Source of the DNA: Datnioides undecimradiatus
Taxonomy: Eukaryota; Chordata; Actinopteri; Lobotiformes; Datnioididae
Direction of reading: 5' to 3'
Length of the DNA: 64,000 nt
NCBI GenBank assembly: GCA_008933995.1
Contig: WARS01000169.1
Span: 702,957 to 766,956 of the forward strand
Part shown: positions 12,000 through 23,130 of the stretch, piece after piece
How the letters are laid out: each line of letters begins with the position of its first letter
Position numbering within the stretch: the stretch's first letter is position 1
The notes under the pieces: generated by a model
Databases searched by the model: none
What the model was told of the DNA's origin: nothing
The model's input: the letters and a program-made list of their open reading frames with translations, nothing else
Made by a program: the position numbers and the translations under genes

Positions 12000-12450
12000 G
12001 ATTTCAAGATATGAAAGTTCAGCGCGAGAGGAGAGGAGAGCAAGAGAAGGGAGTACATTGGAGAAGGATGAACTATTAGAGGCAGCAGAAAAACAGAGGA
12101 AGGAAAGAGGGAGACTCAGGAGCGTGAGAGGGAGAAAGTCAGATGCTTGAAACTTTTCTTTTTCTCTCTGTGTTCTGCGTGGCCTGGTTGTGCAGGCTGC
12201 CTGCCTGCCTGCTTGGCATGTATACAGCCCAGGGGGGGACAGTGAATCTCCCTGAACGACACCAAAGCCAGAGAGCTACGACTGGGGATGAAGCCGCTCG
12301 CATCGCACAACCTCCCGCTGCTCCGAATCAAGAGCTGCAAAAAGCTAAAAAGACAGCTTTGATCTGCCCTCTCTCTCGCTCCATCTCTCCCTCTTCTCGC
12401 TCTCAATGCCTCGCTGCCATCCTCCCTCCCCTCTTTTCTGCTCCTCTTTA
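12000..12450. repeat. Polypurine then polypyrimidine tracts
   Basis: About 12004-12135 is GA-rich and about 12355-12450 is CT-rich, leaving complementary-type tracts some 220 bp apart. Such low complexity explains the overlapping 112- to 119-codon open frames here on both strands. The two tracts could form triplex or hairpin structures, but I see no exact inverted repeat. Confidence 0.7.
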
Positions 12451-12480
12451 TCATGAAACCTTTCTCTTGTTCCATTTATA

Positions 12481-14339
12481 AAACTTCCATATAAGCTCTC
12501 ATTGTTCTAATGACGCGACTTGTTCTCAATGCATACATTTAACACGGCGTACACACACTTCAGTCGCGCTCTCTCGGATGTGTGATATGATGCATAACAA
12601 GCAGATCAAAAAAACCTTCCAGAAGGATGGATTTATTTTTTTTTTACAGTGTCTTCAAGGTGAATATCAGAGAATTACATCCAATTTCATGTCATGTCAT
12701 AAAAAATACAGACTCTGAAGTATTCAACCCAGTGTGTGATGATAACAGCCGTGCTCTCACTTTGTGCTTCAATGGCCTATATACCAGCGAAACATTATTG
12801 CATACAAGTGGAAGAAAATATACACCCAGGTTTAATCCAAGATTGGAATTTCAAAGCTTTTTGAAGTGTGTGTATGTGTGAGTATGCATGTGGGAGAGAG
12901 AGTGTAAATTATGCATCTGGTGTTTAGGGCTTGTCAAGTGAGAGCAGTGTGGTGGACTGGATGTGAAATGGATTCATGGATGGACAGAGAAAGAGAAGGA
13001 AATGGACGGGGGGGGGTGCATTTTTAATACCCACCATCTTGCGCTCCTCCAGCTCTTCATCCCACACCATCTCAACTTCTGTCTCTCAAGGTCATCCTCT
13101 TCCTCTGAGCTTAAACCAGTCAGTCATGTTCTCCGAAGTCACGGCAGCCGCCCCAACTTGAATTCATCGTCCCTGCTTTGCTTCACTGATCATTCCAGTT
13201 TAGTGCAACATTATCACTTATGTATTTTTGTCACTAATTCACTGAGCTCTGCAACTGGTAACATTCATACATACAAAAAAAAAGCGTTCAGGTAATTACA
13301 TTTGAGATAAACGGTACAACTACTACTAATACTACTACTATGCAAAAGACATCATTACCTCCTGTAATGTGTTTCTTCCCTGTGAGCAACACCCAAAACA
13401 AGATGGGAATGGCAGTGGATGTAATATATAGTCTTCTTCATATGGCTCACGCTTTCCTTTGTGAATTCATGTCTGTGTATCTGATGTGTTTAAAACATGT
13501 GTAAGTACAAGTAAGTAATACATGTGAGAACCTAAAGCACCTGAAAACTTCGTTTTAAAATCTGAATTATACTTCAATAACCACAGAGTTATTAAGAGTC
13601 CATCACTTAAAAATTGTGCATCATCAGCATATGGTTTGATCAGATGTCAGACATAGTGCTGACACGAGGAGATTAGGTTTTACCCAACTGAGACCCGTCA
13701 CCTCCAAACCAATGAGAAAACATAAACACATGAACGTATCGTAGGGTAGCCCTGGCTGCCTCTGGGTTCACTGTGAACCACAGCATCCTGGTTCCAGCCC
13801 TTTCCTTAGATCTTCATGTCATGTCCTTTTCTCCTCCCTTCCCTCTTTCCTCATTGCTGTCAGATCGCTGATGAAGGTGTAAAATGTCCCCAAAATACCT
13901 CAATTAAAGAATATCTTAAATATTTTTTACTGGCTTTTTGTGACCCCATCACTCAGATGCACATTGAGAGAAGTTTTCAGGCTCTTAAAACAGTTGTTTA
14001 AACTTTTTCTTTTTCATTGTATTTACATAAAAGCAGACCTATAACATGAATAGCACCGCTCAACTGTAAAAACATTTCTTAGTTTCCCATGTCATCCTGA
14101 ACATATATGTAATGCCGAGCTAGGACTTGTGGGCTTCCCGTGTTTTTTTGCCTAATTGGACTTTTAGTCAGTGATGGACAAGATTATATATAAAGACCTG
14201 CCCTTAAAAGCATGTCTTGGAAAAAACATGCAGTGTTAGGTTTTTAGGTTTCAAATTGAACTCGATGTGTATCCAAAATAATCATCATCCTAGTGTTGCA
14301 CTGCCGTTGGCCAACATTAAGAGATCAGAGATGTTAAAT
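12481..14339. other. Gene-free DNA
   Basis: No coding or repeat family was recognised. A perfect 15-bp palindrome, GGTTCACTGTGAACC, lies at 13765-13779. Short tracts include (T)9 near 12640, (G)8 near 13009 and (A)9 near 13276. Confidence 0.6.
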
Positions 14340-14600
14340 AACTCATCCTGCTACCCGCCGTCAACGAGTTTATTAGCCCCACGCCACTGAGATGTCTCCT
14401 ATAGAAGCCTCAGTTAAAATGTCAATCACAGGCTGTGAGATTGTGTATGTGCGTCTGTGCTAATCAGAGGTATCTGTGGAGCTCCTGACACTCTGGGATT
14501 GATCAGTCGCTGAGCATCAGACATCAGATGAGTGTTAATGATGGATAGGGAGTGGAGCAGCCCTCTAAGCATACATTAGTTAGTGGACAGGGAAGTGTTG
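14340..14600. promoter_or_regulatory. Candidate regulatory segment with PBX-MEIS-like site
   Basis: TGTCAATCA at 14420-14428 is the complement of TGATTGACA, nine of the ten bases of the PBX-MEIS/PREP consensus. TAATC words at 14461 and a GGGATTGATCAG string near 14496-14507 add homeodomain-like content. No protein-like frame is present. Motif evidence only. Confidence 0.25.
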
Positions 14601-17600
14601 AGTGTGTTTGCATGAGATGGAAATGGACAGATGTAGAGAGAGATGGATTAAGAGTTTATGGGCTCAAATGTTCATATTTATGTGTGTGTGCCAGGACTAG
14701 GACCTTTTAATGCTTTATAGGTCCATTTATTTTCCACCAGTACCTTTTACATAACTTGGCTGCCTCCTTGTCTTTCCTTTGAAAGTGCAAAAAAAAATCA
14801 GCCTGACGACATGACTAGGAATTCGTATTATTAATGCCTATTGTGATGGACTTTAATAAACTGGACATTCTTAGACAAGACAATTTTAAAAAACAACATA
14901 GCTGTAAAATGTGACTAAGGTTTAGTAGGTTTGGATGAATTTGTCTGCCTATGATTTCTATAATATGACCAAATGGATGAAAGAAACAACCTACTGGCTA
15001 AACGATTTTCTTTGATGGTGGATCGTGACTGTGCCCTGCAAATGAACTTCCATGATAACCTCTCTTCTACGTCATGAAATATAATGTGCGAAAGGTTAAC
15101 GTTTGTAACATTTTGGCCAAACAGGAAACTGTATCCTATGATGAGCACTACAAACAGTGGGACCATGAATATGGGATGCATACGTAATGAAAATACAGAC
15201 ATTAATTAAGATAACTTGAGGGACCTCAGTTTCTGCTTGATGGTGGTGCTAGCTAGAAACTTAAGTTGGTCACCAAAATCATTATTTGGGGACTATGAAT
15301 ATCCCTACTTAAGTCTTACAGGAATCTGGAACGCCGTTATTGATATTCCAGTCTTACTCTGGATCAGAGTGTTTGATAGATGGTTCAACTGACCAACGCA
15401 CTGAAGGTCCATATGCTATTGTCATATACTGTAGCTGCCACGAATCCAAACGAAAGACAATGGAGAATCTCTGGAGAATGACTGAGTATCTTAGTGTTGT
15501 CAGACTGTCAGTCAGTGCGCTGCTTTCATTCAGTATCCATTTTGTTTGCCTTTATTGATAGACCAACCACTTCAAACCAACTAAGTGCAGGAAAACCTTG
15601 AAATTCCCACTCAGGTTGTTTTATGGGCAAATTGAAAAGGTCCTGCTCCCTAAGTACAGTCTTACAGTGCTGCTAGCATAACTGTTGGCTGGTTTCTCTA
15701 CCAAAATGGTGACTTTAACGATATGAGAAATAACACTGTATTTACTGTGTAGCTCATTGTTGGCTTTTCTTTAGGACTTATGCTATTTGTTAACACAGGT
15801 GAGGACAGCTGCGCCAAGTTAATCTGTAGCTAGTTGTGGCCAACAGAAAGGTAACATTTACTGGTTACATCTTGAAGATTCACGCAAACCACAGCTGAGT
15901 TGGTTGCATACATATCTCCCTGTAGGTGAGGTCAACACGATTAAACTATCCTCCTGATCTAATAGTGTGTTGAGCCTTTTTCCTGTTGCATATACTGGAA
16001 TAGCACTGGGACTTGGACTTGGACAAACATGTGGCATCTCCTGTAGCTGCTTCACAATGGAGGTTCCCGCTAGTTTGTGATTAAAAAGTGATAAACCAGC
16101 AAGATAATATTTAGTTTATATTAGTGGTAGGTAGAAGCAGCTGAATTTGATCGTAGCATAACGGTAAGGATTATCATTAAATGTGTGAAGAGATGCCTAT
16201 TGGACTAAAACTAAACTCCAAGCCACAAAGATTTAGTAACAAGTCAAACACGCTGAGAGCTGGGCACAGATTTTTAAAAACAGTGCTCACAAGCACAACC
16301 ACACGTCAGCCAGTTTAGCCAAAGACATGGCTTTGGTTTGAGGCTGCGTGGGTCAGCATGGTTATTCCCCTGCATAAAGGTCCCAGTTAAAAGGCGCATA
16401 TTCAGGGCCTGGTGCAGCACAGTGCAGTTAAAAACAGGCTGTACCAAGCTTGTGGAAAACGACCTTTGACGAAAGGATGTGACTTGATTTGGTCTGCTTG
16501 GTTGGCATGAAACAGAGCTGGGTTCTCTCCAGGTGGTCCAGTTAACTACCATCGCTTTTCACGCCTCTAAGCTTCACAGAGTCCCTTTTTTTTTTTCTTC
16601 CCAATTTGACAGACTGATCTGAGCAGATACATCCAAAATATGAAAAACCCAGTGTCACCATCTAATTTTCACTTTCTTTAAGTTTCATTTTGCCAATGTT
16701 TTCTTCACTGGACTGCCTTTTCTGGTCTTCCTTCGCCTTCATCCATCTTTGCAATTAGATTCTCTTTTGACATGTTATGCTGCCCTGAATGTCCTTTGCC
16801 TTCATTTAACCCACAGAATAACATGCCCACTCCCTTTGTTTCATCACCAACTCATGTCACGGTCATTTTCACACTCGTGTTCTGTGGGGAGGAGATAACT
16901 GCAACATAAGGGAGGGGGAGGAGCAACATTGTTCTCAATAATGCTCCCTGAGTGTGTGTGGTTGCATATAACACCCTACTGTTCAGCCTCTTGAGCGCTA
17001 AGACAACATCCACCAACCGCAGTCGTCTGGAATCAGTAACACAGAGCGGGTAGGTAATGTGGCGCACACTTAGCTTGAAGTATGTAGGTGGGTCTTGCTG
17101 TTTTGGATTAATGATGCTGGGACTCCAGGGCGTACATTGACAGTAAAATACGTGCATACTATGGCTATAATCATGTGCACATTATACAAGTGTAGCGTGA
17201 AATCCCACAAGGCCACTGAAGCAGACTGGGGAGAATAATTTACATTAGGTTTCTAGGCCTGCTGATTTTATTGATGCGGCTGAACGTCTTGAGTTGATTG
17301 TGTTTAACTGTGTGATCTGTTTAAGAAAGGCAAGAATCATTTCCACATAAATAAGCCAACTCGTGCCTGAATGCGGGTCTTCCGCACTTTTTAATCGGAT
17401 TTTATAAACACAGCTATCCATCTGCGCGGGCAAGTGTGAAACAAACAAAACACGCTCATTCCTAATCAGTGAAGCAACAGAACGCCTGCGCCGCTGCCCT
17501 ATGTCCTCAGAGCTGTGGTCTCACAAAGACGTAGGTGAAGGGTCACTATTGACTGGTTGTGACCAATCATATAGGTATGTAGCGGTTAAATGCTTTTGTC

Positions 17601-18229
17601 CATGCATCCACGGTAGACATGTCCAAGCAGATTACGTAGGTGTACTGTGAGCATGAAACATTAACAGCACATTGCTTGTACTCTACATTTGGTTTAGGGT
17701 TAGGTTAGAAAGTTAGAAAACTTTCTGTGATTTTTACTTTTTTATCAGCATAAGTGGGTCACCGGCAACTGCAGCCTAGTCACAAACATTTTAAAGCCAC
17801 AGTTAAAAGTCCCCAGGGTGCTGAGTGTTTAATATCTGAAGAGATGTCAGAGTGCAGCTTCAAGCATGACCTAACCTGGAGTTCGCTGTCAAACATTCTG
17901 GTCAAGCGTTAAAAAGGTTATCAGATATTGACCATCCTGTGAGCTGACATTTCCCGGGTAACGCCCTGCAGTGTTTAAATGTGGGAGCGAAGAGCAACCG
18001 ATCTGATGGAAGTACTCCATATTCAAAATGAGATGAGTCCATGTGGAGTGAAGGTTGTCGCTCTTATTCAGGTCTCACCTTCGTTCCACCTTTTTGTTCT
18101 TAACACAACGTTTCAGCCAGTGGGTTGTTTTGTTTCATTCAGATCCAGGCACAATAGGCAGAGTATGTTTTGAAGGCCTTGATTTTTAAAAGCCTGCACA
18201 GACTGAGGTGCCTGAAGTGTTCTTAGGGT
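14601..18229. other. Gene-free DNA with a small repeat scrap
   Basis: No exon was recognised. The segment holds a repeat scrap at 15648-15690 (listed separately), a (T)11 run at 16586-16596 and a GGTTTAGGGTTAGG string near 17691. The last looks telomere-like but is too short to be more than chance. Confidence 0.6.
15648..15690 (+). mobile_element. Dispersed teleost repeat scrap
   Basis: CTAAGTACAGTCTTACAG followed by TGCTGCTAGCAT closely follows the tail of a large, very abundant teleost dispersed repeat (usual form CTAAGTACAGCCTCACAG then AGCTGCTAGCATGGCTG). A second scrap of the same family, on the opposite strand, lies at 58641-58758. The element class is uncertain. Confidence 0.5.
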
Positions 18230-18242
18230 GTTGCTAGGCAAC
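18230..18242. promoter_or_regulatory. X-box (RFX-type) motif
   Basis: GTTGCTAGGCAAC is an exact match to the X-box pattern RYYNYYN(1-3)RRNRAC bound by RFX factors, with a one-base spacer. RFX sites control ciliary genes and some immune genes and also occur in neural enhancers. No adjacent coding start is visible, so a promoter role is not supported. Confidence 0.4.
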
Positions 18243-18495
18243 AAGGCAAAGTCAGCTGCTGTCAATTACTTAGCAAGTAAAGCATAACATTAAGTAATGT
18301 AATTAGATAACTAAAGAAGAAACTTAGCATCTATTTCAGTCTTAGCTTGATGCTCTTTATTTTGTCATTTTGTTATTCTTGAACGAGCATCGATAGGAAC
18401 AACCACGTCCAGCTTCTCTTCTGTCTCCCCACTTTCATCAGAACTAACAGAACATAAGGCCTGCCTCTAGTTTCATCTGATTGGACCACAACAGT

Positions 18496-18531
18496 AAAAA
18501 AAAAAAAAAAAAAAAAAATGTAAAAAAAAAA
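18496..18531. repeat. Interrupted poly(A) tract
   Basis: Twenty-three A residues, a TGT interruption, then ten more. It could be the tail of a very old retroposed copy, but the sequence just upstream shows no recognisable element. Confidence 0.9.
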
Positions 18532-20480
18532 TGGTCAAGTAGGGTCATTTTCTGCTCGGAGCCCATCGACGCACAACCATTTTCAACTGGGAGTGCAGGT
18601 GCTTCTTCAATAAAAGCGGGCCGACACAAGTGGATAAATGAGAGGCGCCTGGAGCGCAAAAGCTGAATTCAAAGTGCTTCAAACTCATTCAAAACAACTA
18701 CAAAAGGCACCCCCTGCTGCTAGAAATGCATCGTGTATGATTACAACCCCGAGGCACAACATGTCAAATCAAACTTAATTATCCCAAAAGGGATATTCAG
18801 TTCAGTGCATTAGCAAAAGAATGACTCTTGATTTAGGGAAATTCATGTCATCACCGCTAGAAAGGTGATACAGTTCATTTTGAAAAAAATTATAATAAAA
18901 TATAGCAATGTGAGGATCCGCTTCCACACTACCGCTGTATTATGTCAAAAAATGAGAATTATCAGAGAAAGGTTTAGAGACAGAAGAAACTTTATTTTCC
19001 CTTTCGTACCTCAAAGTTTTCTGAGACTTGCCTGCTTTCTACAACAACCTGCTTCTGATCGTTCACTTGGACACATAGAATGTTCCAAAGGTTGACTGTA
19101 CTGGAGAGGTTATGGGGTTAACACTTCCAAAGTACAGTCTTAAAGCACAAAATAGTCCTCACCGTGTAACTGCTGGGCGTTTGTCGAACTTGTGTCCAGC
19201 ACAAGTGCCTGCATTCTCTACAGTAGTACTGGGAATTTCAGCTAGTCATCAATAGCAACTTGGACCATGAACAAGTACAGCAACACACTTGAGTCATGAC
19301 TGTTTTCTTGTTCTCATACATAGAAAGGAAATGGCAGTGATATATTATCAGTTCAACGGACACAACCTCTGCTCTGTTCAGTGCTCTGTCTCTTTGTACA
19401 AGAGGGGGAAACTTGTTCTAAGCTTTTACATGAAGAGGGGGACAAACAGAAACCATGTAACAAGGACGAGATTATTCGAAAACACTAGCATAGCGATACA
19501 TAAATCAACAGCTCTGACTCATAGTCTGCAACAAACAGAACCATCAGCTATATATTGTACTGGATTAAATGCAATTGCTGTAGCTTGTGAAGGCATTTGC
19601 GTACTTGTGTTCACCTCTGAATCATGCTACTTATTGCCTTTGTGTTTAGGTCAAAGGTCAAAGTATGCACATTCACAGTATACGCGCATTCTTGGCATTT
19701 GTTTGGACTGACACAGTCTTCATATCTGATCAGAATACACTTTATAACTAGTGTAATCTCAGTTACAGTTAGCCAGTTGATTGGGCTGATGTTGTTAGTC
19801 TGAATACTGTTAGCACAATTGGAGCCAGAAGTGACAGCTAACACGTATTCTGTATAATGTGGGATGTGCAGGAACTTGGCAACGGCACGCATTGGGTGTT
19901 GAAATTACATGAACAAAGTGCCATGTAATGAGAATCTACACTTTAGCAGCAGCATTTTACAAACAAGTTAACCTAGCTGTTTAGATTTGACTTTCTGAGT
20001 GGAAGAGAGTTAGCCTAGCTTGCTAGCTTTCACTTTGTAAACTTGTGTGCTTGTTTAAATGAAGGTAAAGAAACTTATTAGCATTTGTAGCCATAGATGG
20101 TGCTATTGAGGGGCTAGCTTCAAGATTATTAGTATGTCACTGGCATTTCTGTCTCCAGGAATAGATTCCTACAGTAATCCATTCAGCACTGTGCATCATT
20201 AATTTATAGTCTTAATGCGATAAAAAGGCACTGAATAAATATATTTATCTGCATTTCCCAACCTGATATTGAGCATCATACATTGCAGCAGTTTGTAATC
20301 CCACATTATAACCAATAATTCATTGTTTATAGGTTATAGACAGATCCCTTGGCACTCCTCTTGTCTTCTCTTTTTCATCTGGGCCTGTAGGATTACAAGG
20401 GGAAAGTACTTAGTTAGAGATTACCTAGCATACATGTTATTAAGGTCTACTTGCTTGGGGTTAACTGCACTAAAGTTGCT
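18532..20480. other. Gene-free DNA; possible CTCF-like site at 18706-18723
   Basis: The longest frame is 140 codons (19289-19711, plus strand) and is not protein-like to me. GGCACCCCCTGCTGC at 18706-18720 resembles the reverse form of the CTCF core. Words rich in GCTAGC/TTAGC around 20010-20030 recall fish repeats but cannot be assigned. Confidence 0.5.
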
Positions 20481-20531
20481 TCATACTTTAACCTACTGAG
20501 CTGTGTAATGCTCAATAGGTTAAAGTATGAG
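20480..20531. repeat. Near-perfect 20-bp hairpin
   Basis: Bases 20481-20500 and 20511-20530 are reverse complements except for one C-A mismatch (left-arm position 20495), separated by a 10-base loop. The arm begins TCATACTTTAACCTA. The stem is shorter than a typical microRNA precursor. A fold-back duplication or a tiny terminal-inverted-repeat remnant is more likely than an RNA gene. Confidence 0.9.
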
Positions 20532-21924
20532 AATAGCCTCATGATTGGCCTCCCTACAAAATTAAGAATGATACACATAGTTGTCAAAAATATGATTCAC
20601 CGTTACAAAATAGATCTGGTGTGATATTGATTAACACTTTATTAAGAGCAAAGGAAATAGTTTGATGGTTTTACTTAAATTTAATGATGCATTCTGCAGT
20701 GAAAGCACATATCGGTACACCCTGGTTCATAAACAGCCCATCATATTCCTTGATAATGAGGTGTGCTGCGAATGACACGCAACAACCAATCATTCAGCGT
20801 GTGTTGTCGGTTGCACCATAGAGACCACATGACCAGAATTTTGATACCAAAGGAAAACCGTACACTGTCCCTGATAAAGTTTTGGGTGCTCTGTTGCTGT
20901 TTGACGCTTTGAAATAAGTGAACAGCTTGATCCAAAATTGTCATGAGAACGCTGAAGCTTTTTCGTAAATGGCTCGGCTTTGCTGGGTTTTTTTTTTTTT
21001 TTTGCACGCAGCCAGAAAACATAGGTTATTTTGATGAGAGAGAGCGAGCAAGTGAGAAACACAGGCGTGAGACCAAGTGTGAGAATGTGGATATTGATTA
21101 TGACTTCTATTCTGTCATGAAAGCACCAAGAGATGCTTCATCTTGTTTAACAACTGTGAAAAATGAAAGAGCCTGGGAAATTGAACCAACAAGTAGGGCT
21201 GCTCACTCATTAAAAAATAATGACAAATCTAAATTTAAAATGGTAAAATAATAATAATTTAAAAAAAAAACCTCAAGTGCTTTAGATCAGTTACTTTTTC
21301 ATTTCAAACCCGTGTAATGTATTCCTATTGAGACAGATCTGGAAAAGTTTAGTAACTTGATTTAGCAACAGCCAGTGCATGCAGTGCTCTGACAGCTTGG
21401 TATTTTCCTGACAAAGCCCTGTGCAGAGCGCATGGTGCAAAGGCAGGAGCAAAGACCTTGAGCAACAGATGTGACATTCATTCAAATGAGGCTCCCCAAA
21501 GCCAGTTGTTGGTATATCGTGGCTAAAAGTGTCTTGGAAGTTGATAGGAGGTGCGTGAAATCACCTGCGTTCCTGGAGAAACATCAGTCTGCTTTCACTT
21601 TTTCCAACAGCAAGAAACAAAATACCTGCAGCAAATGTGCAGCGATAATGGAACAGTATTTAAAGTGGAAGCAAACATGCATTAATCAGAACACTTTCCA
21701 GCCAGTAGATGCTTTTAAATCAGCGTGACAAAATGACGATGGATGTGGTCAAAGCAGGCACAGCATTTTATCTGTAACTATCTGTTGCCCACATCTGCTT
21801 CAGGGTGGATGAAAAGTTTAGACCTGGGACTAACCTTATGTCTGCTGAGGAACATCTTGTTTAACAGTATGGAACAGCGATCCTCAGCGAGGGATTCTGA
21901 TTTTGAAAATGATCAGTTGATCAT
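20532..21924. other. Gene-free DNA with T16 tract
   Basis: Sixteen T residues lie at 20988-21003. No exon-like frame and no recognisable repeat family until the SINE that follows. Confidence 0.6.
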
Positions 21925-22177
21925 CAGAGCGGGTTGTCCACCAGTCAGAAGACTGGAGGTTGCATCCCCAGCTCCTTTAGGCCACATACCAAAGTGTCCT
22001 TGGGCAAGACACTGAACCAAAAATTGCCCGTGATGCTGTCTCATCAGTGTGTGATTAGTTTCCTTAGTTTCCTCAGTTTCCTTCTGTGTGAATGGGTAAA
22101 TGCTGACTTGTAGTGTAAAGTGCTTTGAGTGGTCAGAAGACTAGAAGAGCGCTGCATAAGCACAGTCCATCTACCAT
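21925..22177 (+). mobile_element. AFC-like tRNA-derived SINE, 5'-truncated
   Basis: The order of blocks is diagnostic: AGAGCGGGTTGTCCACCAG, GTCCTTGGGCAAGACACTGA, GTGTGAATGGGTAAATGC, GTAAAGTGCTTTGAGTGGTC, AGAAGACTAGAAGAGCGCT and CAGTCCATCTACC. These match the SINE family abundant in cichlids and other percomorphs. The tRNA-like head with the A box is lost. Three imperfect copies of AGTTTCCTT (about 22057-22082) replace the usual linker. The number of changes suggests an old insertion. Confidence 0.9.
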
Positions 22178-22639
22178 GTCGATATCACAGCAGCAACAAA
22201 CCATCTTTTACCTTAGTTTAAATTCCCACATTATGTCACTGATAAATGCTGTTTCAGTCATTATGATCTACACTGGCTTTAAAAGCTATTTCACAAACTT
22301 TGAAACCAAGTTCAAACAGCTCAAAGTTGTTTTAACCAACCAGACGTGCATCAGAGCAGCACATGTGGATAACATTCCTCATCTCAGCCAGGAATGGCGC
22401 AGCAGTCTCCTCTTTTACTTGTCCTTACCTTCCTTGCTGTGGACAGCTGTGGGACCCGCCAAAGTGCTTTCACACCTCTGCAATGATATCTCCATCAGGC
22501 TCATTATCATAGTTTAATATTTATTTTATGCGTTTGTACATTCCTCTGAAAAAAGTCATGACCAAAGACATTATGTTTGTCATTTTAACATTAGTCTATA
22601 TAACGACAGTCTACAAGATGGGTGGATAAGATGTCCCCT

Positions 22640-23130
22640 TCTTATAAACATGATATCTCAGGAACCTTTGGGAAATTTCTCCAAATTTGGCACAGTCGTC
22701 AACATGGACTCAAGGACTCAATTTTGGGAGTAGAAAGCCAAAGGCCAAGGTTTCTGTGACCCCATGTTCTTGTAAAAGCAATGTGTCGGGAACACTCAGG
22801 AGAGATTTTAGTATATCTGGCGCAAACATCCACTTGGACTAAAGCATGAACTGAATTGATTTTAGTGGTGAAAGATTGAATGCCACGGTTGCTGTGACCT
22901 CACAGAACAGGATTTTTTCCCCTTGTGAATGCAATTTCTCCAGAACATCTTGAGGGAATCCCTCTAAATTTGGCAAAAATCTTCATGTAGACTCAAGAAT
23001 GGGCTGATTAGATTTTGGTGTTCGAAGCTCAAGGTGACTGTGACCTCACAAAACACATTTTGTGCTTCATTATGACAAAAATGTATTTGAATATCTATTG
23101 GGATAACGTTTCAAAAATTGTGATGTATGA
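22640..23130 (+). repeat. Dispersed teleost repeat with about three internal tandem units
   Basis: Three diverged units run in the same order: a GAAC word (22662, 22790, 22943), then AATTTGGCA or ATCTGGCG, ACTTGGACTAAAG or a variant, GATTTTGGTG, and GCTGTGACCTCACA or GACTGTGACCTCACA. Spacing is 128 then 153 bp. The element is known from many fish genomes as a tandem-unit dispersed repeat that I cannot name with certainty. A single unit of the same family lies at 31685-31835. Confidence 0.8.

Noticed and set aside
17691-17708. TTAGGGTTAGG telomere-like string (also near 53571-53598 and 61734-61746)
   Set aside because: Each spans fewer than three telomeric units and is embedded in ordinary sequence, so an interstitial telomere is not supported.
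20481-20530. Hairpin considered as a microRNA precursor
   Set aside because: The stem is about 20 bp with a 10-nt loop, too short for a typical precursor, and neither arm matches a microRNA I recognise.
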